A DNA stretch of 64,000 bases from Microglena sp. YARC (GCA_022414725.1 CM039466.1:17942817-18006816), one strand, 5' to 3'. Counted from the stretch's first letter, positions 20,724-30,890 are shown. Notes: generated by a model not told the origin, from the sequence alone. Numbers and translations are program-made.

Positions 20724-21047
20724 TATCAGCATGTATAGCGGTGCTCTCACGCGTTTTATGACTTGGTGACTACTTATGTACTCCCTTAGAACTATCGGCT
20801 CTCCTGAGCCAGCTTCCCGTGGGACTGAGTCATCTTGAGATGACTCAGTGGCAGCTTCCTGTCACCTACGTCTCCGGTCTGATCTGTACCCTGTTAGGTT
20901 CCTGTCTACCGCCTCCTTTCACCACAGGTGCCCCTTTATGGGTCTCCTGTGTCTGTAACGTTATCCTTGTCTCCGTGTATAGATTGGTGCGTCTGTTCCG
21001 CTGCTTTAATCTACTGTCCACTCTACCGGAGTGATTTCAAGCTGATA
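20724..21047 (+). repeat. copia 3' LTR (324 bp)
   Basis: Identical to the 5' LTR apart from one base near 20901. Ends TATCAGC and GCTGATA, followed by the target duplication gggtt. Confidence 0.95.
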
Positions 21048-22421
21048 GGGTTCTACCCAGCTCTTCCATGATAATATTAGATGTAGTAGATTGGCAAACA
21101 CCCAACATTTGTTTAAGTATACCTCTATGCCATTTCTCACAAGCATGGTCATTTGAGATAAGTGTGTTGTTCAGAATAGAAGGAGCCCACACCTCACAGC
21201 CAAAAATTCAGGATAGGTTGTACAAGAGAATCAAACAGGTGGGTGAGAATATCAATATTGTATATCTCCATAGTATGGCATCGCCTACGGAGCATGTGGT
21301 GTGCCTTTTGGGCCTTAGTGAGCATCCTAGAAAAAGCAGCTTTTGCACGATTGCTTGAGTCACCATCCACAAAGAGGGGATCCCAAGTAGATAAAAGATA
21401 ACTTAGTAGAAAGTTGTGCTCCATCATAGACAAACTTGTTAATCAGGATCCATGCGGGCCTCATCACAGAATTGCTTGTTGAAAACGACAATCTCAGTTT
21501 TCTTTATATATTCACAGCCATCTTAGTAGCCTCACAGAAATCTCTCAGACAGTCAAGCATCGCTTGCATATCTGCCGGGGATTCTGCATTATAGCTAAGG
21601 TCATCAGCATAAAGTAACAGTTGCAGAATCTTTCCCCTAAGCTCAGCCCCTACATTTGGGAGCTTGGATTGGAGGAACGATTCAATTCTATCAATGAACA
21701 GACCGAATAGGAGTGGGGATAGGGGGTCTCCTTGTTTAACTCCTACAAGGGATGGAAAGGAGGATCCAATGTCCCCATGTAGGCGAACTTGGAAAACAAC
21801 ATGAATATACATGGACTTCAGAATACTGAGATAGGGGTCCTTGACTCCTAGCCTTGCTAAGCAATCCCATAGCAAGTCTCTGTTGACCCAATCATAAGCC
21901 TTCTTGAAATCAACAAAAGCCACAAAGAGTGGTTTTTTCTTTTCTCTATATTTATCTACAATATGGTTAAGAATGAATGATGCATCTGCAGTACCCCTGC
22001 CACTTCTAAATCCATATTGGCCAGCGGCTCTGAGGTTGAATTCTTCTGACCAAATCATCTAGTCTACGTAGCATGCAAAGGGAGAAGATCTTTCCTATGG
22101 AGTTTGCTCACCGCAAGACCTCGATAGTTGTCCTTGTCATACACACTGCCTTTGGATTTGGGTACGGGTACCAAGGCAGCTGCAGCCATTGGCTAGGGTA
22201 AGAAGTCTTCCCAGATGAGATTAAAACAGGTTAGTCATAGCTTGTACAAATCGGGAGTTGGCTTCATGGGAAGCAAATCTGTACCATTCTGCAGGGATAC
22301 CATCTACCCCGGGGGAGGAGTTTTTCCGTAGGGATTGGAGAACAGAAAACACCTCCTTGGTGGTAAAGTCTTGACATAACCATGTTGGTGCGGCCTCTAT
22401 CTGAGGTCCATCAGCTTGCAA
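21048..22421 (-). pseudogene. LINE copy 2 ORF, N-terminal RT part
   Basis: Upstream half of the LINE ORF, continuing from 14102. From 5' to 3' on the minus strand: FTTKEVFSVLQSLRKNSSPG and VDGIPAEWYRF (the RT N-terminal motif) at 22221-22421, AAGQYGFRSGRGTADASFIL and the DFKKAYDW motif A at 21504-22058, GVKQGDPLSPLLFGLF, and a damaged YADD (YADDLSYNAES). Breaks near 22100, 21500 and 21430 separate the pieces. Confidence 0.88.
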
Positions 22422-22479
22422 GTGTTGGTGCGGCCTCTATCTGAGGTCCATCAGCTTGCAAGTGTATATGCAAGTGTAT

Positions 22480-22797
22480 AAAGCAGATGGAAATTAAATG
22501 CACTTCTGAAGGGGAAACATTTACATGGGTTTAAAGGTATTGCTGAGTTGCTAATTTCATTGGCAGTCCATATCAACTCTAAAAACAATAATCAGACATT
22601 TTGTGGTTGTGCACAGCTACAGTTATATACTTGATTATACACCTATCCTATACTATAAACAAGACAATGAAGACATGTTTTGAAGTCTGTTTCAGTCATC
22701 AGGGCCCATGGCATTCAAGGCCACCTCCTTATCATGGAGCACTTCAGCATCTTGGTTTCAGCATTATTCCTCTGTAGAATTACAAACATTCCCTGCA
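22480..22797. other. Intron remnant of bestrophin-2
   Basis: AT-rich sequence without other recognised features. The right part, from about 22640 (gaagacatgttttgaagtctg) to 22760, is closely similar to 38590-38690, showing that intron as well as exon sequence is shared between the two bestrophin-like genes. Confidence 0.6.
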
Positions 22798-22876
22798 CTG
22801 GCAACTTCATTGTTTCTGCTAACTTGGCCTCGATTCCCCTTGCAAACTTGTTGAGGGCATTCTGTTCTTTCTGTTG
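22798..22876 (-). CDS. Bestrophin-like gene 2, exon 3
   Basis: Homologue of bestrophin-1 exon 3 (38868-38945). The acceptor is ATCAGCACAG|CAACAG and the peptide NALNKFARGIEAKLAETMK. It is 79 nt long against 78 in the intact paralogue, so one extra base shifts the frame at the 3' end, and the expected donor CAG|GTCAGG has become CAG|TGCAGG. Both changes argue that this copy is decaying. Confidence 0.6.
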
Positions 22877-22959
22877 CTGTGCTGATCATGTCGAAATTCG
22901 AAGGCAGAAAACATTATGCCACTTAATAACACTGTATCATGCAGCAGCCAGGCATACGT

Positions 22960-23330
22960 TTGTATACAACATACAAGCATACGTATCCGTAACAAATATA
23001 TGACGCATTTTTAAAAAAATATATACATACGAGCTTATCGACGTATCACATAAGGACATATGTCAAACCCAACCCTAAATATCATACAATATATTAGGCA
23101 ATATCTACCAGACTTTTGTATGGAGATTGGGAAGCTCTCTATGAGCCATACGACAACCTCTACAGGCTGGCTTGTTTCTGGACTGTGACATGGTTTTTCA
23201 ACCAACTCTGGGCTGCTCACCGTCTCCCAATTAATATTCCCCCATGCGATACCCACAGAAGCCAGGGAGCATACGAAGCAAATTATACAGTTTAAAGACG
23301 TGTCCAGGTCCTTGACAGGCTGACTTGCCT
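22960..23330. repeat. Intron sequence with an inverted copy of the 7244 unit
   Basis: 23160-23290 is the reverse complement of 7244-7370, including ctgggctgctcaccgtctcc and gcgatacccacagaagcc. On the minus strand it reads as a possible exon end GGGAGACG|GTGAGC. Nothing else is recognised. Confidence 0.5.
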
Positions 23331-23361
23331 CTGGCATGGACAAACAAAAGCAGATCCCTAC

Positions 23362-23613
23362 CTGTATGCCCTTTGTGGATATTATAGATTAACCCTAAAC
23401 CCTGACAAACACATACTGATCCCCTACCTGTATGCCCTTTGTGGATAGATGTAAACCCTAAACCCTGACAAAAACATGCTGATCCCTACCTGCATTCCCT
23501 TTGTGGATATATAAAAACCCTACAACCTGACATACACATGCCGATCCGTACCTGCATGCCCTTTGTGGATATATATAGACCATAAACCCTGATAAAAACA
23601 TGCTGGTCCCTAC
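23362..23613 (-). repeat. 62-bp minisatellite anchored on the exon 2 donor of bestrophin-2
   Basis: The word CACAAAGGGCATGCAG|GTAGGG (minus strand) marks the end of exon 2 and recurs downstream. Junctions lie at 23614 (the exon itself), 23552, 23490, 23428 and 23362, spacings 62, 62, 62 and 66. Each unit therefore carries the last ~15 exon bases and a complete donor. The paralogous exon in bestrophin-1 (40468) has no array. Confidence 0.9.
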
Positions 23614-23709
23614 CTGCATGCCCTTTGGGGATTTTTTATACAAATCTAGCTCTCTGGGAAGCAGCATGGCTGCAGCTTTGGGGTCAAGTTCTGGCTCAGC
23701 TAGAACGGT
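23614..23709 (-). CDS. Bestrophin-like gene 2, exon 2
   Basis: A 96-nt phase-0 exon between acceptor TTCCCCTTGTGCAG|ACC and donor ATGCAG|GTAGGG. It encodes TVLAEPELDPKAAAMLL followed by a PRELDLYKKS-like helix, matching the DL..LLPPEL..LL.S region that follows the second membrane helix in bestrophin-family proteins. The paralogue at 40468-40563 is the same length and differs by a few residues. No in-frame stop. Confidence 0.68.
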
Positions 23710-24033
23710 CTGCACAAGGGGAATTTGAGGTCAAGTGCATGAGTATCGTGGGCCGCCTGTAGCAGGGATGATGTCCATACAAACAAGGGGCTGGGCAGGA
23801 AATAAGCTGCTGAAACTCATCATTGCTTTAAACATAAGTTCTCTTCAGGATCCGACTACACTTGTTTTATCCAAAATAAAGTTGAACAGGAAGTTGGAGG
23901 TCTCCAAAGATTTTTTGACCCAATTCTTAACTTCACGATAAATCATGTTTGGGCAACCCAATGAAAGATGTAAGAGCATAAATGGATAGGGCAAGAAAAG
24001 ATATTTCGAAAGAACCTTGTTTTAGGTGGGGCA
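23710..24033. repeat. Bestrophin-2 upstream intron and left flank of the G-rich satellite
   Basis: 23710-23790 is similar to 40564-40735 (gaggtcaagtgcat, gggccncctgtagcagg). 23875-24030 (aaagttgaacaggaagttgg, cttaacttcacgataaatca, gggcaacccaatgaaagatg) is repeated at 30640-30835, where it is followed by a single G-rich unit rather than an array. Confidence 0.65.
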
Positions 24034-25932
24034 GGGGGTGGTAGGTTGTTTTTAGGGGAGGGGTGGGTGGGGGTTGGTGGGGGGGCGGGGGGGTATCAAT
24101 TTGTTTTTTGGGGAGGGCAGGGGGGTGGGGGTGGGGGGGGGGGGGCGGGGGGGTATCAACTTGTTTTTAGGGGAGGGCAGGGGGGTGGTGGGTGGGGGGG
24201 GTGGGGGGGGGGCGGGGGGGGTATCAACTTGTTTTTAGGGGAGGGGTGGGTGGGTGGGTGTGGGGGGTGGGGGGCGGGGGTATCAACTTGTTTTTAGGGG
24301 AGGGCAGGGGTGTGGAGGGGTGGGGGGAAGGGAAAGTGGGGGGGCGGGGGGGCGATTCAACTTGTTTTTAGGGGAGGGCAGGGAGGGGTGGGGGGGGGCG
24401 GGCCGGGGGGATCAACTTGTTTTTAGCTAGGGAGGGACAGGGGGGTGGGGGGGGGCGGGGGGGGGTATCAACCTGTATTTAGGGGAGGGCAGGGGGGGTG
24501 GGGGGTGGGTGGGGGGGGCGGGGGGGGGGCGCGGGGTATCCAACCCTGTTGTTTTGGGGGAGGGCAGGGGGTGGTGGGTGGGGCGGGGGGTATCAACTTG
24601 TTTAGGGAGAGGCGAGGGTGGGAGGGGGGGCGTATCAACTTGTTTTTAGGGAGATATAGCGGTCGGCGGGGGGGGGGGTATCACAGGCAGGGTGTGGTTT
24701 TTATAGGGAGGCAAGGGGGTGGGGGGGTGGGGGGGGGGGGGGGGGGCGGGGGGGTATCAACCTGTAATTTAGGGGAGGGCAGGGTGGGGGTGGGTGGGTG
24801 GGTGGGTGGGGGCGGGGGTATCAACTTGTTTTTAACAGGGGAGGCAGCGGGGGTGGGGGGGCGGGGGCGGGAGGGAGGGGCGGGCAGGGGGGTGGGGGGG
24901 CGGGGGTATCAACTTGTTTTCAGGGGAGGGCAGTGGGCGGTGGTGTGTGGGGGGGGGGGGCGGGGCGGGGGGTATCAACTTGTTTTTAGGGAGGGCAGGG
25001 GGGTGGGTGGTGGGGTGGGGGTGGGGGCGGGGGGGTTCAGCTGTTTTTAGGGCGAGGGCAGGGGTGTGTGGGTGTGCTGGTGTTGTGGTGTCAAGTGGGG
25101 GGGTACAACTTGTTTTTAAATATAAAGTGAGCAGGTGGATTGGGGGGGGGAGGGGGGGGGGGCGAAGCGGGGAGGGGGGTATCAAACCTGTTTTTTTAGG
25201 GGAGGGGTGGAGGGTGGGTGGGGGGCGGGCGGGGGGTATCAACTTGTTTTTAGGAGGAGGGCAGGTGGTGGGGGGCGGGGGGGTATCAACTGTTTTTAGG
25301 GAGGGCAGGGTGGTGGGGGGGTGGTTCGGGCGCGGGGGATATCAACTTGTTTTTTAGGGGGGCGCAGGGTGGTGGGGTGGGGGGGGCGGCTGGGGTAGGG
25401 GGGGGCGGGGGGGTATCACCTTGTATTTTTAGGGAGGGCAGGGGGGGCGGCGGGGGTATCAGCTTGTGTTAGGGAGGCAGGGTGGTGGTTGGTGGTGGGG
25501 GTGGGGGGGGGCCGGGGGGTATCAACTTGTTTTAGGGAGGGCAGGAGGGGTGGGTAGGGTTGTGTGGGGGGGGGCGGGGGGGTATCAACTGTTTTTTGGG
25601 GAGGTGCGAGGGGGGGGGAGGTGGGGGGGGGGGGCGGGGGGTATCAACTTGTTTTTAGGGGAGGCCAGGGGGGGGGGGGCGGGGGTATCACTTGTTTTAG
25701 GGGAGGGCAGGGGGGTGCGGGGGGTGAGCGTGGGGGGGGGCGGGGTGGGGGGGGGGTATCAGCCTTTTTTTAATTAAAGGTGAAGGGGGAAAAAAAAAAA
25801 AGGGCAGGGGGTGGTGGGGTGGGTGGGGGGGGGGCGGGGGGGTATCACTTGTTTTTTTTTTTTAGGGGAGGGCAAAGGGTGGGGGGTGGGGGGGGGGGCG
25901 GGGTAAGGAGTGGGAGGGGGGGGTAGTAAGCT
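24034..25932. repeat. G-rich minisatellite, about 29 units of 45-90 bp
   Basis: Each unit is roughly gtatcaacttgtttttagggg then gggcagg and long G-runs with a few C and T. The strand asymmetry is extreme (G on the plus strand) and there are dozens of potential G-quadruplex runs. The array runs straight into the assembly gap, so its true length is unknown. All open frames in it are composition artefacts. Confidence 0.95.
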
Positions 25933-26932
25933 NNNNNNNNNNNNNNNNNNNNNNNNNNNNNNNNNNNNNNNNNNNNNNNNNNNNNNNNNNNNNNNNNNNN
26001 NNNNNNNNNNNNNNNNNNNNNNNNNNNNNNNNNNNNNNNNNNNNNNNNNNNNNNNNNNNNNNNNNNNNNNNNNNNNNNNNNNNNNNNNNNNNNNNNNNNN
26101 NNNNNNNNNNNNNNNNNNNNNNNNNNNNNNNNNNNNNNNNNNNNNNNNNNNNNNNNNNNNNNNNNNNNNNNNNNNNNNNNNNNNNNNNNNNNNNNNNNNN
26201 NNNNNNNNNNNNNNNNNNNNNNNNNNNNNNNNNNNNNNNNNNNNNNNNNNNNNNNNNNNNNNNNNNNNNNNNNNNNNNNNNNNNNNNNNNNNNNNNNNNN
26301 NNNNNNNNNNNNNNNNNNNNNNNNNNNNNNNNNNNNNNNNNNNNNNNNNNNNNNNNNNNNNNNNNNNNNNNNNNNNNNNNNNNNNNNNNNNNNNNNNNNN
26401 NNNNNNNNNNNNNNNNNNNNNNNNNNNNNNNNNNNNNNNNNNNNNNNNNNNNNNNNNNNNNNNNNNNNNNNNNNNNNNNNNNNNNNNNNNNNNNNNNNNN
26501 NNNNNNNNNNNNNNNNNNNNNNNNNNNNNNNNNNNNNNNNNNNNNNNNNNNNNNNNNNNNNNNNNNNNNNNNNNNNNNNNNNNNNNNNNNNNNNNNNNNN
26601 NNNNNNNNNNNNNNNNNNNNNNNNNNNNNNNNNNNNNNNNNNNNNNNNNNNNNNNNNNNNNNNNNNNNNNNNNNNNNNNNNNNNNNNNNNNNNNNNNNNN
26701 NNNNNNNNNNNNNNNNNNNNNNNNNNNNNNNNNNNNNNNNNNNNNNNNNNNNNNNNNNNNNNNNNNNNNNNNNNNNNNNNNNNNNNNNNNNNNNNNNNNN
26801 NNNNNNNNNNNNNNNNNNNNNNNNNNNNNNNNNNNNNNNNNNNNNNNNNNNNNNNNNNNNNNNNNNNNNNNNNNNNNNNNNNNNNNNNNNNNNNNNNNNN
26901 NNNNNNNNNNNNNNNNNNNNNNNNNNNNNNNN
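25933..26932. other. Assembly gap (1000 N)
   Basis: Exactly 1000 N, which suggests a placeholder of unknown size. It starts at the end of the G-rich minisatellite, a likely cause of sequencing failure. Confidence 0.99.
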
Positions 26933-26989
26933 TTTACCACAAATGCCCCCAAAAATCCATCCATCACCTTCATTCGACGTGCAATGGTT

Positions 26990-27375
26990 TTATGAATGTC
27001 AAGGGAGACTGCCATTCACATTTACCGGGCTATTGACTCCAGTATGTGTGTGCCTAGGTTATGAATTGGTCTGGCGAATTCACAGGCGGGCAGCACGTCA
27101 ATGTTGCTAATCCAATCAGGATTCCACCTACCCACCCACACATCCATGTCCCCCATCCATGATCCACCCATCATTCCACCCTCCATTTCTTGAAGTCAGT
27201 ATGGAACTCAATCACTTGATAAACTTTTGTTCCACATACCGGGCATGACTTCCAGTACGTGTGCTCGCCTTGGTCTCGTAGAATTCAAGACAAAGCGCAC
27301 GTGTCCTGTTGCCAGTCCAGTCAGCATCGAGGAGAGACAGTTGTACCTGCCAAGGGAAGTTTGTGGGTGTGGCGT
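26990..27375 (-). other. Duplicated exon-like unit
   Basis: On the minus strand 27250-27350 reads as an exon: acceptor CTTCCCTTGGCAG|GTACAAC, then QLSLLDADWTGNRTRALCLE and KASTRTGSHA, and a donor GCCCG|GTATGT. A degraded second copy at 27020-27110 keeps CTGGAGTCAATAGCCCG|GTAAAT. The protein is not recognised. It precedes the gap in the direction of transcription. Confidence 0.45.
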
Positions 27376-27638
27376 TGTTGGTGGGGGTGGGGTGGGGGCT
27401 GTGACTGTGGCGTTGTGTGTGGGGGGGAAGTGGGGTGAGGGATGGGGTGGGGGGGGCACTGTGTGTGTTGGGGGGTGGGGTGGGGGGGGGCAATGTTTCG
27501 TCTGTCAGGATTAGCGAAATGTATGATCGGAAAAAACAAAAAAAAGCCTTCTGACCTCAAGACACAGCCTAGGCCTATAGCCTAGAGCTAAACGTACCTG
27601 AATAGGCAACAAAAGTTACGCCTGTCAGAATCACTCAC
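27376..27638. repeat. GT/GGGGT-rich spacer
   Basis: G-rich low-complexity stretch (gtgggggtggggtggggg and variants) at 27370-27500, followed by unique sequence without a recognised feature. Confidence 0.6.
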
Positions 27639-28600
27639 GGGGCCATGGAATGCGTCAGCATGCCAGCCAGGCCACTACCAGGTTTGGCTTGCACCTCAAC
27701 GGTATGCAGGTTAACCTCCATGCTGGTAAGACCGTTATGGTGATGAGTTGATACAATCGACACAAGTATAAAAATCAAATAAAGAACTTCTGCAGCATCA
27801 CGGGGCCAGGGGTTGGCATCAGCATTCAGCACAGCCGGGCCACCCAGCAGGTATGGATCGGCTTCCTCACGGGCAGGGCTGTGCTCCATGGACGAGGAGC
27901 TCATGCGTGATGGGGAGAGTCGTACAATCAACACAAAGATGGAAAAAAATTTCCAAACAAATTTGTGTCACTCACGGGGTTGCGCGTCAAGCTGCCCAGC
28001 CAGGGCCAGACCAGCAGGTTTGGCTCGCTCCTCACTGTGCAGGGTTGTCTCCATGCCCCATAAGCATCATAGGTGATGGGTGAGTCAGTGTTTACAATCA
28101 CACAAAAGATGGAAAAAATCAACAAGATTTGTGTCACTCATGGGGTTGCTCAGCTGCCCAGCCAGGGCCACCAGCAGGGTTTGGCTCGCTCCTCACTTGT
28201 GCGGGTTGTCCGTCCATCCCAGGCATCATGGTGATGGGGGTGGAGCTTGGATACAATCGACACAAAAGATAAGAAAACCAACAATATTTGTATCATCCGG
28301 GCCATGGGGTGCGTCGAGCTGCCCAGCCAGGGCCAGCAGGGTTTGGGCTCGCTCCTCACAGTGGCAGGCTTAAACCTCCATTCCGAAGAGCGTCATGGGA
28401 TGGGTTGCGAGTTGATACAATCGACACAAAGATTAGACACACCAAACAATATTTGTATCACTTCACGGACCATCGGGATCGTTGGGCGTACAGCGGGCCC
28501 GCCATGGGCCCCCAGACGGTTTTGGCTCGCTCCTTCACAGTGCAGGGCTTACCTCCATTCCGATAAGAGCGTCATATGGTGACGGTGGTGGAAAGTAGTG
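27639..28600 (-). repeat. Tandem array of six exon-bearing units, about 165 bp
   Basis: Units begin near 27635, 27795, 27972, 28137, 28293 and 28457. Each has, on the minus strand, an exon-like piece of about 80 bp: ATGGAGG.., a Glu/Ala-rich stretch, GAGCxAAACCTGC, then a Gly-rich stretch, ending CCCC|GTGAGTGAC, a strong donor in units 1 and 3, mutated in others (for example CCCATGAGTGAC). Encoded peptides include MEVNLHTVEVQAKPGSG and METTLHSEERAKPAG. Indels put several units out of frame. The product is unknown. Confidence 0.7.
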
Positions 28601-28984
28601 AGCAGCGTGGCGGACCACGTATTTGGGGTACTGCTGCGGTCTCCTACGTCCAATGATCATATGTAGTAGTGAACACGTTCATGGCCCACACGATGTCCTA
28701 CACACAATGGCGAGGGGCGGGGCGGGGTGGGGTGGTGGGTGGGGGGGTGGGTGGGGATGGGCTGGTCTGGGTGAATGGGTGGGTGGGGTGTGGTACTTGT
28801 GCGCTCTCCTCGTTCCCTGGCCACAACGATGTCACCAGCACATGGGTGGCCCACCCTTATGTTGGGTGGGGTTGGTTGGGTGGGTTGGGTACGTGCTGCC
28901 CTTCTCCCTCGTTCATATCAAATTTAGTAATCTGATCACATTCATCGCCACAGGGATATTTTTTTTCAACTGAAGTAGCGTCTT
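28601..28984. repeat. Low-complexity GGTG-rich stretch with two cacgatgtc units
   Basis: gcccacacgatgtcctaca (28682) and gccacaacgatgtcaccagc (28820) are related units about 140 bp apart, separated by ggtggggtgggtggg-type DNA. No gene is recognised. Confidence 0.5.
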
Positions 28985-29172
28985 CTTCTACCTTCATGGC
29001 TTAAACGCCTCTCAAGCGACCGCGTTTTCGTAGCTTTCATAGCTTTTTGAGCTCTATCGGGGGCCGGCGCCCATTTAGCGGCAAGCAACAAAAACTTGTT
29101 TAATGCGCGTATTCACTAAACGAGGTAATAACTAGCGATCGCTATCTAGTAGCGGGGACAAAATTGCAGCCA
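28985..29172 (+). repeat. Dispersed repeat D, copy 1
   Basis: Blocks cttcttctaccttcatggctt, gcgttttcgtagctttcatag and aactagcgatcgctatctag are shared in order with 55820-56038. The words tagctttca and tagcgatccctatag also appear in the repeats at 640-1110, so this family may have contributed to them. Confidence 0.55.
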
Positions 29173-29604
29173 CACTCACCGCCAGGGTCACCCTATCACC
29201 AACCATCCAGGTTTTGCCGGTAAGATGAGCCTCAGATAGACATTAGTCTGAACTTGGCCTGGCAGACCTCTAGGCAAGCCCTTGCAGCGTATTCACATGT
29301 GTTTGTTTTTAGGATAGCAGCACAATGTGTACGTGTTTATGGGACCTTTATCACCATCCATCCAGGTCTTGCGGTAGATAAGCTACAGGATAGACATATA
29401 GTGGCCTAAAACTTGGCCTGACAAGCCGCGTAGCAGCCCTGCACGTATCATGTGTGTTTGTTTTTAGGAACAGCACCATGTGTATGTGTTTAGACCCTAT
29501 ACCAACCATCCATGTGTTGCCGGAATAACCTCCAGGAATGTAACATTGTTGAGTCAGAACTTGGCCTGCAGGCCTCAGTCAGGCAACCCCTGCCTGTTAT
29601 TGAA
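29173..29604. repeat. About 145-bp tandem repeat, three units
   Basis: gtgtgtttgtttttaggatagcag, caccatccatccaggt and cttggcctgacaag-like blocks recur three times (starting near 29165, 29305 and 29455). The last unit is cut by the F2 copy at 29605. No coding potential was identified. Confidence 0.75.
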
Positions 29605-29735
29605 TGTATTGTTTTTGGCGGAGCCCCTCTTCAAGGGGGCGAGAGCCCCCAGGGTTACCCATTTGTCCGACCGACCGACCGACTGACCGACCGAAAAATT
29701 GAAGCCTTGACACGACCAGCCACGGTCTCAAACTA
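29605..29735 (-). repeat. F2 dispersed repeat, partial reverse copy
   Basis: Starts with the F2 end (tttttggcggagcccctctt), the hairpin second arm (gagagcccccagggt), and a (CCGA)n tract, here five to six CGAC units, followed by gaagccttgacacgac. The 5' half is diverged or absent. Confidence 0.65.
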
Positions 29736-30095
29736 GAGCTGGCCCCTTCCCCCCGCCTCCCACTGTCCGCATGTCGACACGCGCTCCGTTTTACAACACC
29801 TCTCCCGCCCATTTAGACGTTGCTTGGACAGCCTGTCTTATTAGAACCTTGATAGAATACCGACAGAATTGTATGATTCATCCGGTAATGATGTGTGTGT
29901 GTGTGTGTGTAAGAAAAAGATTAGAAAGATTACAAGGGGCTCATGCCTAGAGTGAAACAACACCGCCCTAAAGTCGGACTCGAGAAACCCACCCGCCTGT
30001 CTTCCGCACAGCGGGTGGGTTAATGGTGGGGTGGCGGTTGGGCGTGGAGTGGTGGTGTAGCAATTTGATGATTGAAGAGTAGAATCTAACCTGAC
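29736..30095. other. Unassigned stretch
   Basis: Contains a (GT)n run at 29890-29910 and no recognisable gene. The open frames here are short and without homology that I can see. Confidence 0.3.
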
Positions 30096-30300
30096 AGCCT
30101 TTTCAGTTATCCGATTGGATTCTAGTGGGACACCAAATACGCTAAAATGAAGAAGGGTCGGGTTCGATTCCCCTACGGTACACCCTTAGCATTGCAGGTC
30201 GTTGTCAACCGCGATGGTAGCTTGTCCAGTCGAGGTGGTAGACCGTTCTCTGCCTCGATGACGTCCCTGAATTACCACGCCCCACCAGGCGGTTATCATT
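30096..30300 (+). mobile_element. SINE family S1 (head type A)
   Basis: Head with ggattctagtgggacacc (A-box-like) and gggttcgattccc (B-box-like), body gcattgcaggtcgttgtcaacc and gatggtagcttgtccag, tail ccaccaggcggttatcatt. It stands tail-to-tail with the reverse S1 copy at 30323. Confidence 0.8.
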
Positions 30301-30322
30301 CATTCATTTCAGCACAATGTGT

Positions 30323-30522
30323 AATGATAACGCCTAGTAGGGCCGGGTGCGGTATTAGGAGCCGTCTTCCGGCGTGGGGAACGAGCTGCTACTTTACCTG
30401 GACAAAAGCTACCATGGCGGTTTTGACAGCGACCCGCAAAATTACTAACACGCACCCGTAAGGAATCGAACCCCACATTCAACAAGCTCAGGCCATTAGA
30501 GCCATCATCGAAACGGGAGAGC
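30323..30522 (-). mobile_element. SINE family S1 body with head type B
   Basis: Reverse copy beginning aatgataacgcctag (the S1 tail) with the S1-like body, but its tRNA-like head differs: gatggctctaatggcctg and ggggttcgattcc. The same head/body combination is at 60943-61136. Together with the type A copy it forms an inverted pair. Confidence 0.75.
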
Positions 30523-30890
30523 ACATCGTGGTGTTGTTTTTAGGATAGTAGCCCCTAGGGGGGGGGGGGGGGGGGCAAAAAAAAAAGCTGTTCGTTACCG
30601 CATCTTCGCTTAAATAGAGCCCTCCTCAGGATACAAGAAGAAATGTGTTTTTCTAGCCAAAAATAAAACTGAAACAGAAGTTTGAGGGGTCCAAAGTTGT
30701 TCTGACCCAAAGCGGCCCAAATCTTAACTTACGATAAATCACCTCTTGGGGCAACCCATGAAAGATGGGAAGAGCATAACTGGAATGGACAAGAAAAAGA
30801 TCTTTCGACGACCCCCATTTTAGGGGGGAGGGGAGGGGGGGGGGGGGGGGAGGTGTGGGGGTCAAAAACTTGTTTTAAACTTTATTCCCC
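30523..30890. repeat. Unexpanded copy of the G-rich satellite and its flank
   Basis: 30640-30835 repeats the flank at 23875-24030 (cttacgataaatca, gcaacccatgaaagatggga). It is followed by only one G-rich unit (30818-30850) and caaaaacttgttttaaa. G-run at 30559-30577. Confidence 0.75.

Larger units (their letters stand above)
14108..21047 (+). mobile_element. Ty1/copia LTR retrotransposon, complete, recent
   Basis: A 6.94-kb element in the order LTR, gag, protease, integrase, reverse transcriptase, RNase H, LTR: the copia order with integrase before RT. The two 324-bp LTRs differ at a single base, and a perfect 5-bp target duplication, gggtt, flanks them (14103-14107 and 21048-21052). The target is the RT-encoding part of the LINE. 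LTR ends are TATCAGC..GCTGATA rather than the usual TG..CA. The internal coding region has at least six frame changes and one in-frame stop, so it is non-autonomous as written. Confidence 0.95.
13046..22464 (-). mobile_element. LINE copy 2, split by a nested copia element
   Basis: Minus-strand LINE of about 2.5 kb, 5'-truncated, with its (TTACA)n tail starting at 13046. Its coding region is interrupted at 14103 and resumes at 21048. The whole insertion is flanked by a 15-bp target duplication, tatatgcaagtgtat (13031-13045 and 22465-22479). A 40-bp segment beginning gttggtgcggcctctatctg is duplicated in tandem at its truncated 5' end (22384-22463). It sits in the intron before the last exon of bestrophin-2. 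Sequence is very close to LINE copy 1. Confidence 0.92.

Noticed and set aside
24046..25777. Gly-rich ORFs in the G-rich satellite
   Set aside because: Low-complexity translation of G-runs; frames change with every indel between units.
25774..27015. Open frames of 413 and 361 codons across the N run
   Set aside because: They consist mainly of X from 1000 N and have no coding evidence on either side.
27370..28860. G-quadruplex promoter elements
   Set aside because: G-rich low-complexity DNA is everywhere in this window, so its presence near a putative gene is not evidence of a regulatory role.
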